From Hemicordylus capensis (taxonomy: Eukaryota > Chordata > Lepidosauria > Squamata > Cordylidae), in NCBI RefSeq assembly GCF_027244095.1, contig NC_069658.1, forward strand, positions 264,996,687-265,060,686: a DNA stretch of 64,000 nucleotides, given 5' to 3'. Below, one piece after another: positions 39,201-45,760 of this stretch. The position numbers were made by a program, and so were the translations under genes. Under the pieces are notes generated by a model. That model was not told the origin of the DNA, made no database searches, and saw only the letters and a list, made by a program, of their open reading frames with translations. Within the stretch, counting starts at the first letter, position 1. Each line of letters begins with the position of its first letter.

Positions 39201-40089
39201 GAGAACTACTGGACATGTACAGAAAGCTCCAATGCTCTATAGGTGGCACCAACAAAAATCTCCCTACCAATGGTCAAAAGAATCCATGGATAGGACTGGG
39301 AAAGTTATTCCTCCAGCACTGTTGCTTGTAGTGATCAATGTATGGTAGAAGTGGAAACATACATACTTTCAGAGTTTACTTACCTTGGGTGTCAGGCTTC
39401 TCTTCATCTTCCTCACTGTTTGCAAAACCTACAGAGACATCACAGCTGTTACAAACCAACAGGTATAGAAGGGGTCTGACTCTGAACAAGACCCCTCCCC
39501 AAGTCTCCACCTCCCTCCTTGCCCTTCCCTCCAAGCTGCTTTACAGCCTTGTTACAACTCATCTGTATAAGAATCTATCTGACAGATCCTGCTTCAAGTT
39601 CAGAAGGCTCCTTCAAATTGGTTTATGCTGAAGATGTGCAGAAGCTTCCTGTGATGGGATAGCATTAAAGCAAACATAAAAATGTGCCGTCGAGTCAGTG
39701 TCGATTCCTGGCGACCACAGAGCCCTGTGGTTGTCTTTGGTAGAATACAGGAGAGGTTTACCATTGCCATCTCCCGTGCAGTATGAGATGATGCTTTTCA
39801 GTATCTTCCTATATCGCTGCTGCCCGATATAGGTGTCTCCCATAGTCTGGGAAACATACTAGTGGGGATTCGAACCGACAACCTCTGGCTTGCGAGTCAA
39901 GTCATTTCCCCACTGTGCCATTAGGTGGCTTTGGGATGACATTAGCCACACCAAAAAATGAGGCTTCTATGTGCTGCAGTCAGTATGCTCCATAATATCA
40001 GAGAAACCTGCCCTCTCTCACCACTCTCACCTTCTGTTCCTCCAGTCGAATCCACATTATTGCCCAGTGGAGGCTGGTGACTGTTGTAG
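17243..40089 (-). CDS. KY-like (kyphoscoliosis peptidase-like) transglutaminase-fold protein, 13 exons, 5' end missing
   Basis: Thirteen exons joined at GT-AG sites give one frame of 660 residues (1,983 coding nt after the first partial codon, including the stop). Residues are numbered from the first exon found. Residues 1-129 are an acidic, low-complexity linker built from tiny exons. About 130 onward is YPWDKFSLKSMPIDLQQF. The transglutaminase-like core has C221 (SVCAGYAGLFEQMC), H263 (SDHAWNAVYLDGRW) and D278 (LLDSTWGSG). The Cys-His and His-Asp spacings, 42 and 15, equal those I recall for human KY. The last 300 or so residues are the KY-type C-terminal region. KY is a sarcomere/Z-disc-associated putative peptidase. 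Identity to KY looks moderate, so this is more likely a paralogue than KY itself. Whether it cleaves, cross-links or only binds is unknown. Confidence 0.88.
18430..18560. mobile_element. palindromic MITE fragment
   Basis: The text ctacaactcccagcagctcc and gggaaacatagtcctg resembles the actacaactcccatcat core of the palindromic MITEs at 20.2, 43.1 and 52.4 kb. A short (aggac)n run at 18,669-18,696 follows. Confidence 0.4.
19122..19383 (-). mobile_element. tRNA-derived SINE
   Basis: The minus strand has a B-box-like GGTTCGAATCCC, then tttctcagactatgggagac, gatataggaagattctgaaa, ggcatcacctcatactg and a tail reading gtcgaaatcgacccgac. Copies in the same layout lie at 27,868-28,084 and 39,680-39,935. 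Confidence 0.8.
19565..19755 (-). CDS. KY-like exon, end of core and linker
   Basis: Acceptor TTCATTATAG, donor CAG|GTAA, 191 nt. It encodes YNEFYFLTHPALFVNDHFP, then EDHKWQLLEPPLTLQQFG and ASPGTSVFET. YNEFYFLTHP is a signature segment of KY-family proteins directly after the transglutaminase core. The phases fit both neighbours. Confidence 0.93.
20183..20300. mobile_element. palindromic MITE (gcccaactttggccctcc family)
   Basis: The left end gatgcccaactttggccctc and the right end gagggtcaaagttgtgcagc are inverted, with an ataatccctgactg/ggggattgtggga core. The same family lies at 43,087-43,226 and twice at 52,360-52,640. Confidence 0.75.
20777..20965 (-). CDS. KY-like exon with catalytic His and Asp
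   Basis: Acceptor TTTCCCTCAG, donor CAG|GTATGT, 189 nt. It encodes IAGIQCKTLSGFSKGYSYSL, GQAMTGDSDHAWNAVYLD, GRWHLLDSTWGSGSVDDS and FTFR. DHAW carries the presumed catalytic His and LLDSTWG the Asp. A closer CAG at 20,958 would break the frame; the acceptor at 20,966 keeps it, which is why I chose it. Confidence 0.93.
21130..21467. mobile_element. non-autonomous DNA transposon fragment
   Basis: It ends in ccatgcacatccct like the 1-319 and 43.8-kb elements. The interior is GC-rich with gtgcgcacatgcgcc. No coding region was seen and the left boundary is uncertain. Confidence 0.4.
21538..21824. repeat. direct repeat, two units about 198 bp apart
   Basis: gtgtaatgaatcctcagagg at 21,538 and gtgtaatgaatcttcatagg at 21,737 start similar 80-bp blocks, each with a gattca, an aaaggtta or aaaggcta, a tacacc or gacacc and a caaacacttgaaaa element. 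Confidence 0.65.
21850..22100. mobile_element. non-autonomous DNA transposon copy with internal duplication
   Basis: It ends in tgattctcacatccctac. The phrase ctagccaatggaccacagg occurs twice in a row (about 21,983 and 22,012). This is the same terminal style as the hAT-like copy at 43.8 kb. Confidence 0.4.
22742..22859 (-). CDS. KY-like exon with catalytic Cys
   Basis: Acceptor TAATTCTCCAG, donor CAG|GTAATT, 118 nt. It encodes EYDVEGFHNKAKRSCKPEDV and LRSGKSVCAGYAGLFEQMC. The Cys in SVCAGY aligns with the nucleophile of KY and transglutaminase-like proteases. Phase 1 in and phase 2 out match both flanking exons. Confidence 0.93.
23242..23798. mobile_element. Tigger/pogo-like MITE
   Basis: The left end CAGGAGAACCTCAGTATTTG and the right end gattaatgaggttctcctg are inverted. 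TA precedes the left end; the right flank is no longer TA. Subterminal ctaccgcggatacg and attgcggatag also pair. The interior has two diverged copies of a ccctagaaat..ccccag..aatcagc unit. No transposase. Confidence 0.7.
23880..24690 (-). mobile_element. non-LTR retrotransposon, RT C-terminal part
   Basis: Translating the minus strand across breaks gives landmarks in order: LIINTKKTKVMVIT near 24.62 kb, then RIEQVRGTFAKMKKLLCNHG and NLNLRIRMTKCYVFPILLYG. After these come KRLEAFETWIYRR near 24.28 kb and a GHIM block near 24.05 kb. This is the thumb and C-terminal region of an RTE-like or related LINE. The clade is uncertain and the frames are broken. Confidence 0.65.
24770..24970. repeat. interspersed repeat, partner of 1.00-1.21 kb
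   Basis: Shared blocks include ggagctcccaaggttggctc, catcttccatagctgg, cacctcatattt and actgcctggttcaaatcaac. No termini were recognised. Confidence 0.5.
25460..25568 (-). CDS. KY-like exon upstream of the core
   Basis: Acceptor TTTACAAAATAG, donor ATAG|GTAGGA, 109 nt, starting in phase 0. It encodes VSVRNSVENLVSVLLQEARS, DLEKVRAIWMWICHHI and the first base of the next Glu codon. VRAIWxWICHHIEYD is a KY-family hallmark. A duplicate of this exon lies at 3,171-3,279. Confidence 0.92.
25860..26300. other. intron sequence with SINE trace
   Basis: 26,190-26,270 holds the cccatctagtccagcatcctgtttcaca SINE end in minus orientation. The frames at 25.92-26.19 kb on both strands have no recognised domain. 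Confidence 0.4.
26375..26640 (+). mobile_element. tRNA-derived SINE (taagatattcccc family)
   Basis: In order: gcatggattgtcccctttgc, gggagactgcatgtgagcaa, taagatattccccttagggg, ggttccaagttccttcc, ctagatggaccaatggtct and gcagcttcctatgttcctat. Further copies lie at 28,970-29,196, 44,890-45,000, 55,915-56,115 and 57,835-57,950. Confidence 0.8.
26760..26945 (-). mobile_element. L2-tailed SINE, partial
   Basis: The minus-strand layout is tgttactagaatttcc, then gttagcccctttgggacagg and the A/T-rich tail region. A second SINE piece in minus orientation continues to about 27,190. Confidence 0.55.
27237..27445 (+). mobile_element. Sauria SINE (squamate ACA-SINE type)
   Basis: The A-box-like ggtgtagtggttagagtg, B-box gagttcaaatcccc, body gggccagtcacttctctctc and 3' end agctccttggaggaagagcg followed by ataaatgt match the Sauria SINE layout, with its Bov-B-like tail. 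It is followed by a TG/TA microsatellite. Sauria SINEs are a squamate marker, which supports the host call. Confidence 0.88.
27451..27522. repeat. (TG)n(TA)n microsatellite
   Basis: About 12 tg units followed by more than 20 ta units, grown from the tail of the adjacent Sauria SINE. Confidence 0.95.
27655..27737 (-). CDS. KY-like exon with YPWDK motif
   Basis: Acceptor GTGTTTGCTTGCAG, donor AAG|GTAAGC, 83 nt. It encodes AYPWDKFSLKSMPIDLQQ, then FKRLDAYASK. A duplicate lies at 4,137-4,219. A TG/TA microsatellite (27,451-27,522) lies 130 bp downstream in the intron. Confidence 0.92.
27868..28084 (-). mobile_element. tRNA-derived SINE
   Basis: The minus strand reads agccacctaatggtgcagtg, tttcgaatccccactggt, ctgaaaggcatcatctcata and gtgtcaacactgacctgac. 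Same family as 19,122 and 39,680. Confidence 0.8.
28837..28899 (-). CDS. KY-like linker exon (63 nt)
   Basis: Acceptor TTTTCATGTAG, donor TATG|GTAAAT. It encodes FQDDREERPKERPTVRRDLY, a charged segment, in phase with the YPWDK exon (split codon G|CT, Ala). Its length is a multiple of three, so skipping it would keep the frame. Confidence 0.82.
28970..29196 (+). mobile_element. tRNA-derived SINE, 5'-truncated
   Basis: It starts near gtgagcactgaaagatattcc, continues through ggaaggacagaaggttccaa, and ends with ctagatagaccagtggtctg and gcagcttcctatgttcctaa. Confidence 0.8.
29569..29610 (-). CDS. KY-like linker mini-exon (42 nt)
   Basis: Acceptor GGGGTTGTTGCAG, donor AAAG|GTAAGG. It encodes IRVLPIVTGQENK with split Gly codons at both ends. 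It was found by its splice sites and matching phase; there is no homology support, so it is less certain than the core exons. Confidence 0.68.
29660..30890. other. intron, nothing recognised
   Basis: AT-rich single-copy-looking sequence between linker exons. The longest minus-strand frame (30,373-30,714) has a hydrophobic stretch (FYNAIFLFLLIFLLSSWI) but lacks splice sites in a matching phase, so it was not called. Confidence 0.45.
30901..30963 (-). CDS. KY-like linker exon, repeat unit 1 (63 nt)
   Basis: Acceptor CTCAAACAG, donor CAAG|GTATAT. It encodes RTVETHYDEGHSNATFEPDQ. It is a tandem duplicate of the exon at 33,355. About 150 nt of following intron (from agcaaagaaa to ctaaaacc) is also shared. 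Phases are 1-1, so either or both copies can be used without a frame change. Confidence 0.78.
31140..32825. other. intron, unclassified repeat-like sequence
   Basis: It begins after the intron stretch shared by the exon repeats. Short t/a-rich runs (tttatttatttatttat near 31,270) hint at a SINE or LINE tail. No termini, coding domain or duplicated ends were recognised. Confidence 0.35.
32835..32888. repeat. (AT)n microsatellite
   Basis: About 27 uninterrupted at units. Confidence 0.95.
33219..33340 (+). repeat. (GTT)n(ATT)n run beside a LINE 3' tail fragment
   Basis: gtt and tta arrays end at about 33,291. Then aaccagtcaataacacctgt and ctgactgtgt follow, the same 3' tail as the R4/Dong-like element at 7.48 kb. 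The poly-Asn/Gln frame opposite is an artefact of these repeats. Confidence 0.8.
33355..33417 (-). CDS. KY-like linker exon, repeat unit 2 (63 nt)
   Basis: Acceptor TTTGCTGAAACAG, donor CAAG|GTTATT (weak beyond GT). It encodes RTTEPHNDGCHPDVTFKPDQ, the same length and phase as unit 1. A LINE 3' fragment and (GTT)n/(ATT)n runs sit just downstream in the intron. Use of this exon depends on the weak donor. Confidence 0.7.
33601..34088 (-). mobile_element. non-autonomous Helitron between two KY-like exon repeats
   Basis: Read on the minus strand it is A|TCTATATATCTAATTCTCTT at the 5' end and CAGTTCAGCTAG|T at the 3' end. These are the Helitron 5' TC and 3' CTAG, with A and T flanks and no target duplication. 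The interior is C-rich, with two long frames that do not look coding. It lies in the intron unit between exon repeats 2 and 3. Confidence 0.8.
34100..34225 (-). pseudogene. decayed third copy of the repeated KY-like linker exon
   Basis: The minus strand shows GAGAGTTGAGACACACCGTG near the exon start and ATTGAGCCTGATCAA-like text at the end (GCCATCGAGCCTGATCAA). The two are separated by about 60 bp of inserted sequence with a repeated ggatacca/tatctgg border. The donor reads CAA|AGTTTA instead of CAAG|GT. Shared intron text follows to about 34,400. It cannot be spliced like units 1 and 2. Confidence 0.75.
34420..36450. other. intron, no gene beyond the 36.2-kb exon
   Basis: Contains an (AC)n run at 35,296-35,323. 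Frames at 34.6-34.9 and 35.1-35.4 kb lack recognised domains and have no phase-compatible splice sites. Confidence 0.45.
36157..36210 (-). CDS. KY-like linker exon (54 nt)
   Basis: Acceptor GTTTCCAACAG, donor ACAG|GTGAGA (strong). It encodes QAEEGKVEVINRQPRFT, phase 1-1, in frame with neighbours on both sides. The evidence is splice sites, phase and the acidic character shared with nearby linker exons. Confidence 0.72.
36455..36641 (+). mobile_element. L2-tailed SINE, left part (split by Helitron)
   Basis: ctaacttggcaaagaggcac, agagtaactggccctattca and gtgagccctttggggaccat lead to tta at 36,641. The remainder of the SINE follows at 38,180. Confidence 0.85.
36642..38179 (+). mobile_element. 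Helitron, 1.54 kb, inserted in a SINE
   Basis: It begins TCTATATTATTATTTCTCCA and ends with the hairpin gcacag..ctgtgc, then gcggggtcag and CTAG. Removing it joins ...catctta to ttttatttattattt, reproducing the intact SINE text seen at 63.33 kb; the insertion lies between A and T. The interior has a minisatellite of gattgggcagtggggattcc units (36,725-36,960), purine-rich blocks and G-rich gggcggg tandem runs (37,980-38,120). I found no Rep/helicase, so it is non-autonomous. Confidence 0.88.
38180..38276 (+). mobile_element. L2-tailed SINE, right part
   Basis: tgtgtaaactgccccaagcc and atttttggaagggcggtata, then (aaat)n. It is the continuation of 36,455-36,641. Confidence 0.88.
38641..38828. 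mobile_element. short hAT-like MITE
   Basis: The left side is taggaatgtgttcaatcaac and the right end is ggttcgtgcacatcccta. The terminal style matches 1-319 and 43,346-43,812. Target duplications were not clear. Confidence 0.45.
39384..39428 (-). CDS. KY-like linker exon (45 nt)
   Basis: Acceptor GATGTCTCTGTAG, donor CAAG|GTAAGT (consensus). It encodes FANSEEDEEKPDTQ, strongly acidic, phase 1-1. The joined frame continues without a stop into the 36.2-kb exon. Confidence 0.72.
39680..39935 (-). mobile_element. tRNA-derived SINE, near full length
   Basis: The minus strand carries gccacctaatggcacagtgg, ggttgtcggttcgaatcccc, gggcagcagcgatataggaa and cgacactgactcgacggcac. Confidence 0.85.
40031..40089 (-). 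CDS. most 5' KY-like exon found (59 nt)
   Basis: Acceptor CCCCCCACCCCCAG, donor GAAG|GTGAGA. It encodes YNSHQPPLGNNVDSTGGTEG. It starts after two bases of a codon and ends after one, so at least one coding exon with the start Met must lie at higher coordinates. I recall a SYNS-type segment in the KY N-terminus, which weakly supports it. I could not find the first exon between here and 60 kb. Confidence 0.62.
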
Positions 40090-40439
40090 CTGGGGGTGGG
40101 GGGCAGTAGAGCCAAGGGTAACAACAGGCTGAGTTATCAGTACACAGGTCCAACCTTGAGATAATTTTAAACGAAGTGGGGGTGGGGAGAGAATCACCAG
40201 TCTGTGGTTTTCCTAATCTATAAAGCTGAATTGAATTGAATCTATTTGCAGTCTGAGAGCAACACAATTAAACATTACAGCATCATAAAAATGTACTACA
40301 ATAAAATCTCATCCATAATATTTCTAAATTTGGCCACTATAAAGTTGTTTACTTGTCCCAGCCAGAATCTCCATGTTCTTGGCATCTGGCTATTTAGTGC
40401 TAACTCTGCCCCTTGGTGACTAGAGGCTGCCATTTATGT

Positions 40440-40650
40440 TTTAAAACATATTTATCACATTTATGTCCCACCTTTGTTCCAAACAGTTCAAGGCAGTGCA
40501 CCATACGAGACAAATATTGAACGCTATTCTTGCAACAACCCTGTGAAGTAGGTCTGGCTGAGAGATGGTGACCTTGGGCCAGCCACTACAAGTGCATAGA
40601 AACTTGAACTCAGGTCTCTCACGCTATCCCCTATACCACACAAGTTGTCA
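40440..40650 (-). mobile_element. SINE-like element, decayed
   Basis: The minus strand has gagacctgagttcaagtttc (B-box-like), ggctggcccaaggtcaccat and cttcacagggttgttgcaag, then an A/T tail. This is the general amniote tRNA-SINE layout. Confidence 0.55.
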
Positions 40651-41134
40651 AAAACACCCCATAATAGTCAATCAACTGAAGACAAAAGCTCTTCCCCCAA
40701 ATATTGTCCCCAGCTGATGTCACATCATTTAATAACACACCTTACATCTGATGGAGAGTGCACTGGTCTACAAAAGTTTCTGCCCCTCTCAGTCCAGTTT
40801 GCCCTCGTCCTAGGACTGTGAATGAAATGAGGATGGCAGAGCAGTTTGGATTTATGCAAACATTGTTAACAAGCACATTTATTTTCAATTTACTCTTGCT
40901 TTAGGTTTTTGGCAGATGGGGCAAATGCAGAGGTGCAGACAGAGAGAGAGCAACTCCTTACCTAAGTGTTTTTGAGGGAGGAGGAAAGGCACCTTTGGGG
41001 AGAGATGTGGGTCAATAGGCTTGGTGGGGAGGGGACTTCTCAGATGCTTAAGAAGGGATATGCACTGTTGAGCAAATGTGCTGCAAATTTTCCAAAGCAG
41101 CCCTGAAGATTAGGATACAGTTTCTCTCCCCAGG

Positions 41135-41304
41135 AGGTGCATAGCTAGGGGAGAGGGGGCCATGTTCACCCCTCTCTCTGGACGCCCCATGGAGTGAGGG
41201 AGATAATGAATAAAACAGGGAGGGTGGAGCTGGGGGGGGCCTCAGGAGATTGGGGGCCGGGTTCTTTGAACCTATCTGCTCAATTATAGCTACACCCTTG
41301 CTCC
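41135..41304. mobile_element. short hAT-like MITE
   Basis: The left end is caggaggtgcatagctaggg and the right end is caattatagctacaccctt, roughly inverted and similar to the 6,577 and 50,143 termini. The 8-bp duplication is not clear. Confidence 0.5.
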
Positions 41305-41639
41305 CAGTAGACCAGACATTTTCTTGGCCTTATCACAAATATCACAAATTTCAGGCATTACAAAAATGCAACTTTATCAAGAATTGGAAGAATTGCCTCC
41401 GCAACTCCTGTGTTTGGTGCAAGACAGGATCCTATTCTTAAACAAATTTGTGTGAGAAGTGTTTGCCTAAGCATCCCAAGGTGCATGCATGCAGCAGCCC
41501 AGATGCAAACCACAAAGATTCCTTTGCTCAGGGACACAGCAATAAGCTTGGTGTGGCAAGAAGACAAGCTAAGGAATTGCACTGATGCCAGTACAGAATG
41601 AATAAAAACTGCTACTAGGTTATATTAATGCAAGAGTTG

Positions 41640-42700
41640 GGGGGGGTGTCTCTCCCCGCCCAGCTTCAAATACTGTCAAAACAGCTTAACTCTGCTCGTG
41701 GGCTTGCCCAGCAACGATCAGAAAAACACAGCAGCAACCCTCCTCTCCCGCAGTTCCTCAACTCCGACCAGAGCAGCAGCACATTGGCCAGGCCAGTGAT
41801 AAGGTCTGGACAACTTTAATTAGCAGGAAGCGCTCTCACCTTTACTAGCTTCCAGGAATAGAAGGGAGGAGGGAACAGGGAGAAGGAATGGAGCACTTTC
41901 TCTTTGCCCAGGAGTGGACAGAGTCCTGCTGGAGGCTCCTCCTGTTTGAATATTTGGTTCATCCTAATCCCCAAACCCAGTTCAATTGGAGGAAGAGCTG
42001 TGCTGATCTTTCCTCCGCGGAAATCATACGTTCCTAGTCACATTCAACTTTACAGCCACTGCATCCCCCTCCTCCCTCTGCAACTGCCCTGGCTGGCGGC
42101 AGACTACATTAGCTTGCTGCTGCGGCTGCTGCTGCTGACACCAATTTTAAACCCCAGCCGAATGATGCACGCTGGCGAAAGGGAAGAAGTATTACATTAA
42201 AAGGCAAAGACCGTATTTGCAGAGGAGCAGCCGGCCAGGGGTTGTGGCGGGGTCCTGCTGGGGAGAGCAAGTGCGCTGGAGTGAGAGCAAAATATTCTCT
42301 TGCACATGTGAGAGGAGGTGCCCGCCAATATCTTGTCCTGTCCCCCCCCCCGCGCAAAAAAATAGCAACCCCATTACCCCCCCTCCCAAGTCAACCCAGC
42401 AGGGGGCTGCTTTCTCTTCCCCGCTTCCCCGCTCCCTCAGCCTTCCCTAGTCATCTTGTCCTTAAGAAGGCCATGAAGGCAGATGGTGTAGACTGCAGGG
42501 GAACAAAGACCCCAGACAACAACACAAAGCCCGCTGCAGGTTATCTATCTCACACCTTGCTATTCTTCAGCAACTGCTCTTTGTGAGTGCTCTCTTCTCC
42601 CAGCTGGCAATTGCACCGTCACGTTTTGCTCCGAGATCCTTTTTAGAAAACTGCTGCCTCCCACTAGAAATGTAAGCAAAACAGCCCATGCCATTCTCCG
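41640..42700. other. moderately GC-rich stretch, possible 5' region of the KY-like gene
   Basis: Between 42,060 and 42,460 GC content rises and CpG is present. A minus-strand donor-like AAAG|GTGAGAGC lies at about 41,838. No start codon or exon in the phase needed for the 40.09-kb exon was found, so a promoter role is only a possibility. Confidence 0.25.
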
Positions 42701-43086
42701 GGCTCGCTGCTCGGTAATGTCAGGAATGGCTGCAGACCTCCACTCCTGTCCTGATGGATCCTGCAGCTCCAGCCACTGAGGGCTCCTGGGAGATCAGATG
42801 ACTGGGTCTCTCAGCCCAGTTGGGTGGTGACTGGCAGACTAGCTGCCCCTCAAGCTATTCTAATTTCTGATTGCCTCACAGAGCGTTCTGTGTCAGAGCC
42901 CCCAACAGGAAAACAAATAAAAGGAGAGAGGCACATTTGGATTGATGCTGAGGGGCTAAATAAGCATTGTGGGTGCTGACAAATGATGCAAATGACTTGG
43001 GCACTGGAGTCCAGCGCTCTGCCTGAGAGGGAAATACTTAGGGCAAGGAGCTTTTAAAAGCAAGAAGCTGGAGGAAACTCCCTCTG

Positions 43087-43226
43087 TAACAGGCCTACTC
43101 AACTTTGCCCCCCCCACTGACTTTTGGACTACAATTCCCATCATCCCCAGCTACAGTGGCCAGGGATTATGGGAGTTGTAGGCCAATATCTGGAGGAGGG
43201 CCAAAGTTGAGCAGCCTTGCTCTATA
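43087..43226. mobile_element. palindromic MITE, complete
   Basis: ggcctactcaactttgcc, then actacaattcccatcatccc, then gggattatgggagttgtagg, then gggccaaagttgagcagcct. The arms are inverted around a short centre. Confidence 0.85.
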
Positions 43227-43345
43227 AGAACTGAGCGCTGGCAAGAATTGGCAGGCATGGGGTTGCCCACCCTGCCCTAACTGAGGGGCCTCCACTGTCT
43301 TGAAGACAGCCTCTTTCTTTCAGCCTCACCTGACCCACAAGGCTG

Positions 43346-43812
43346 TGGGGATGTGCGAACCAGCTCAAAATCACGCAAGTGGCATGCACGCATGCGCAGA
43401 GGTCCAAAAAATGGCCTTCACGCCTGCACAGAGTCCTGCAACAGGCCAGAGAAGACCTAAAACAGGCCCAAAATGGGCCACTAGGAGACTTGGGAGGAGG
43501 CTGGCGGGGGTCAGAAGAGCCACAGCTCCCCCCGCCCCCACACAACTGCCGCAGCCACCGCCATGACTTGTAAGTACTTCTGTTTACTCCCCTGAGTCCC
43601 CTCGGCAGTTAGGGAAACCCCCACCCCAGCCCTTTACCAGTAAAGGGAATCCTCACCAGATTCCCCTTTGCTGTTATGGCTTCAAGCCATTTCCAACTGG
43701 TTTGAATTCGATCTGAACCACGGGCTGGCTCGGAGGGGGCCCAAACCAGTCTGGTCCAAATCCAGTTCGGATTCAAACCGGGCTGGGAAAACCAGTTTTG
43801 TGCACACCCCTA
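43346..43812. mobile_element. hAT-like MITE with 8-bp flanking duplication
   Basis: The left end is tggggatgtgcgaaccagct and the right end is ttttgtgcacacccccta-like text (gtgcacacccctа region at 43,800-43,812), inverted. The flanks are caaggctg at 43,338-43,345 and cagggctg at 43,813-43,820, with one mismatch. The termini identify a family also present at 1, 21, 22 and 38 kb. The interior is not coding. Confidence 0.7.
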
Positions 43813-44029
43813 CAGGGCTGTGGGAAGGCTTAAATGGCTCTGAATCCTGTTTTATAGCTGCTTCTCTTATACCCACAAGGAAATCTTATGTAGATTTAAC
43901 TAAATGTTTATTCAGCAACAACTCCATTTTCTCTTTCTCCTTTCCTAGCTTCCCTTTTCCTTTCTGGCTTCTCTCCCACGCTCTCTACAGGATCCCCACT
44001 GGGACAAATGTCCCAACAAACAAATGGCA

Positions 44030-44220
44030 AAAGATTACTGGATGGAATACAACAAATCGCCATTCAGGCATGAAACTGACCGGGTACACTTGAGAAGTCC
44101 CTATGCCTCATTCTCACAATACAACAGGGTTGTTGTGAAGATGAAAGGAGCATGAGAGTGGGAACGGGAGGGATGCCACTCAGCTCCTTGGAGGAAGGGC
44201 AGGGAGGGATGACAATCCAT
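44030..44220 (+). mobile_element. Sauria-type SINE, decayed
   Basis: gccattcaggcatgaaactg, then acagggttgttgtgaagatg, then agctccttggaggaagggca follow the order of the clear copy at 27,237. Confidence 0.7.
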
Positions 44221-44884
44221 TGAAATGAAGCCCTAAACTAGCAGCTTGGCTTGGCTTCCCTTCCATGGTGGTGAGGGGCGTAGGGTTGAGTGGAGGCATA
44301 GTAGCAGTATGGTCCTGTTGGGGGAGTCAGCACAGGAACATGGAGGAGATGTTTGTGATGTCAGGGAGGGCATTCACCTCCCTGATCTGATTTGGTCACC
44401 TGAATAATTAGTTCCAAAGTATTTCATGGCACTGCTTGGATATCGTAGTGGGACAGAGTACGTGCCTATAAATCCATTGGCTGTGAATTCAAGACACGTG
44501 TGTTCCTGAGGAAAGGGTCCAGCAAGTAAATCTCCCCCAAAAGGTAATTTTTTCCTCCACAGCACAGTGCCAGCTGTGGACTTCAGGAAGAGAGTTACCC
44601 TGCAAGGTTCTTGGAAGGAAATGGAAGCTGTGGGAGCACTTTGGGGGGAAACAGGAGAAAGCTAGTTCCATCATCATCTGTGTTCATTGCAGACAAGGAT
44701 AACTCTAGAACAACTAGTTTGGGGGAGCAAAGGACAAAGAATGCTCTTAGGAAAGGAAGGCGTTTGCTATACATTAAATTGTTGTAGGGATGAGGAAATT
44801 AATGTTTAATTTTGCTATACATTAAGGATTTTGGTATACATTACATCCTTATAGAGGTAAGGAAATTAATGTTGTTAATTGATT

Positions 44885-45300
44885 TATGGGGAGGAGAGCT
44901 GGTCTCGTGGTAGCAAGCATGAATTTGTGCCTTTTGCTAAGCAAGGTCTTGGATGGGAGACTCCATGTGAGCAATGTAAGATATTCCCAATAATAACAAT
45001 TATCATTATTATTATTAATAATAATAATAATAATAATACACAAACTTTATTTGTTAGCCGCCCCATAACAAATTGTTCTCTGGGTGGCTTACAACACAAC
45101 ATTAAAACATGAGATAAAAACACACATTAAATCACAACAGACCAAAGAAAGGGGGCTGGGGGAAAATACAAAATACAATACAAAAACATATTTTAAAAAC
45201 ATTTTTTTTAAGTCAGTTACAATCAGATCAAAATAATTAAAAAATTAAATTAAAAATTAAAAAATTTAAGAGGCCTGAGTAAACAAAAAGGTCTCTACCT
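44885..45300. mobile_element. SINE 5' fragment, (TAA)n run and LINE/SINE 3' tail
   Basis: gagctggtctcgtggtagca to gtaagatattccc (44,893-44,991) is the tRNA-derived SINE head. taa repeats follow to about 45,040. Then ttgttagccgccccataaca and gggtggcttacaacacaac in minus orientation resemble a retroposon 3' end. Confidence 0.65.
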
Positions 45301-45349
45301 GGCATCTAAAAGAACAAAGTGATGGCATCATCCCTTATGGTGATGCCAA

Positions 45350-45760
45350 ATGATGCCACAGCTCAGTGGAAGGAGGGATGCAGGTTTGTATGCAGAAGCT
45401 CCCAGCTTCAATCCCTGGCAACATCTCAAGGTAGGGCTGAGAGAGATAGGGCAGAGGTAAGGCTGTCCCAAGATGTGGTGACAGCCAACAACCTGGATGG
45501 CTTTAAAAGGGGTTGGATGACTTCATGGAGGAGAGGTCTATCAATGGCTACCAGTTGGAGGGCTGTGAGCCACCTCCAGCCTCAAAGGCAGGATGCCTCT
45601 GAGTACCAGTTGCAGGGGAGTAACAGCAGGAGAGAGGGCATGCCCTCAACTCCTGCCTGTGGCTTCCAGTGGCATCTGGTGGGCCACTGTGTGAAACAGG
45701 GTGCTGGACTAGATGGGCCTTGGGCCTGATCCAGCAGGGCTGTTCTTATGTTCTTAGAGA
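45350..45760 (+). mobile_element. two SINE pieces in tandem
   Basis: 45,351-45,450: cacagctcagtgg and ttcaatccctggcaacatct, a tRNA-like head. 45,560-45,760: gggccactgtgtgaaacagg and ctggactagatgggccttgg, ending in ctgttcttatgttctta. The plus-strand frame across them is not a gene. Confidence 0.6.

Noticed and set aside
42109-42357. Minus-strand 82-codon frame as first KY-like exon
   Set aside because: Poly-Ala end comes from a gct repeat, there is no donor in the phase required by the 40,089 exon, and no KY-like N-terminal motif.
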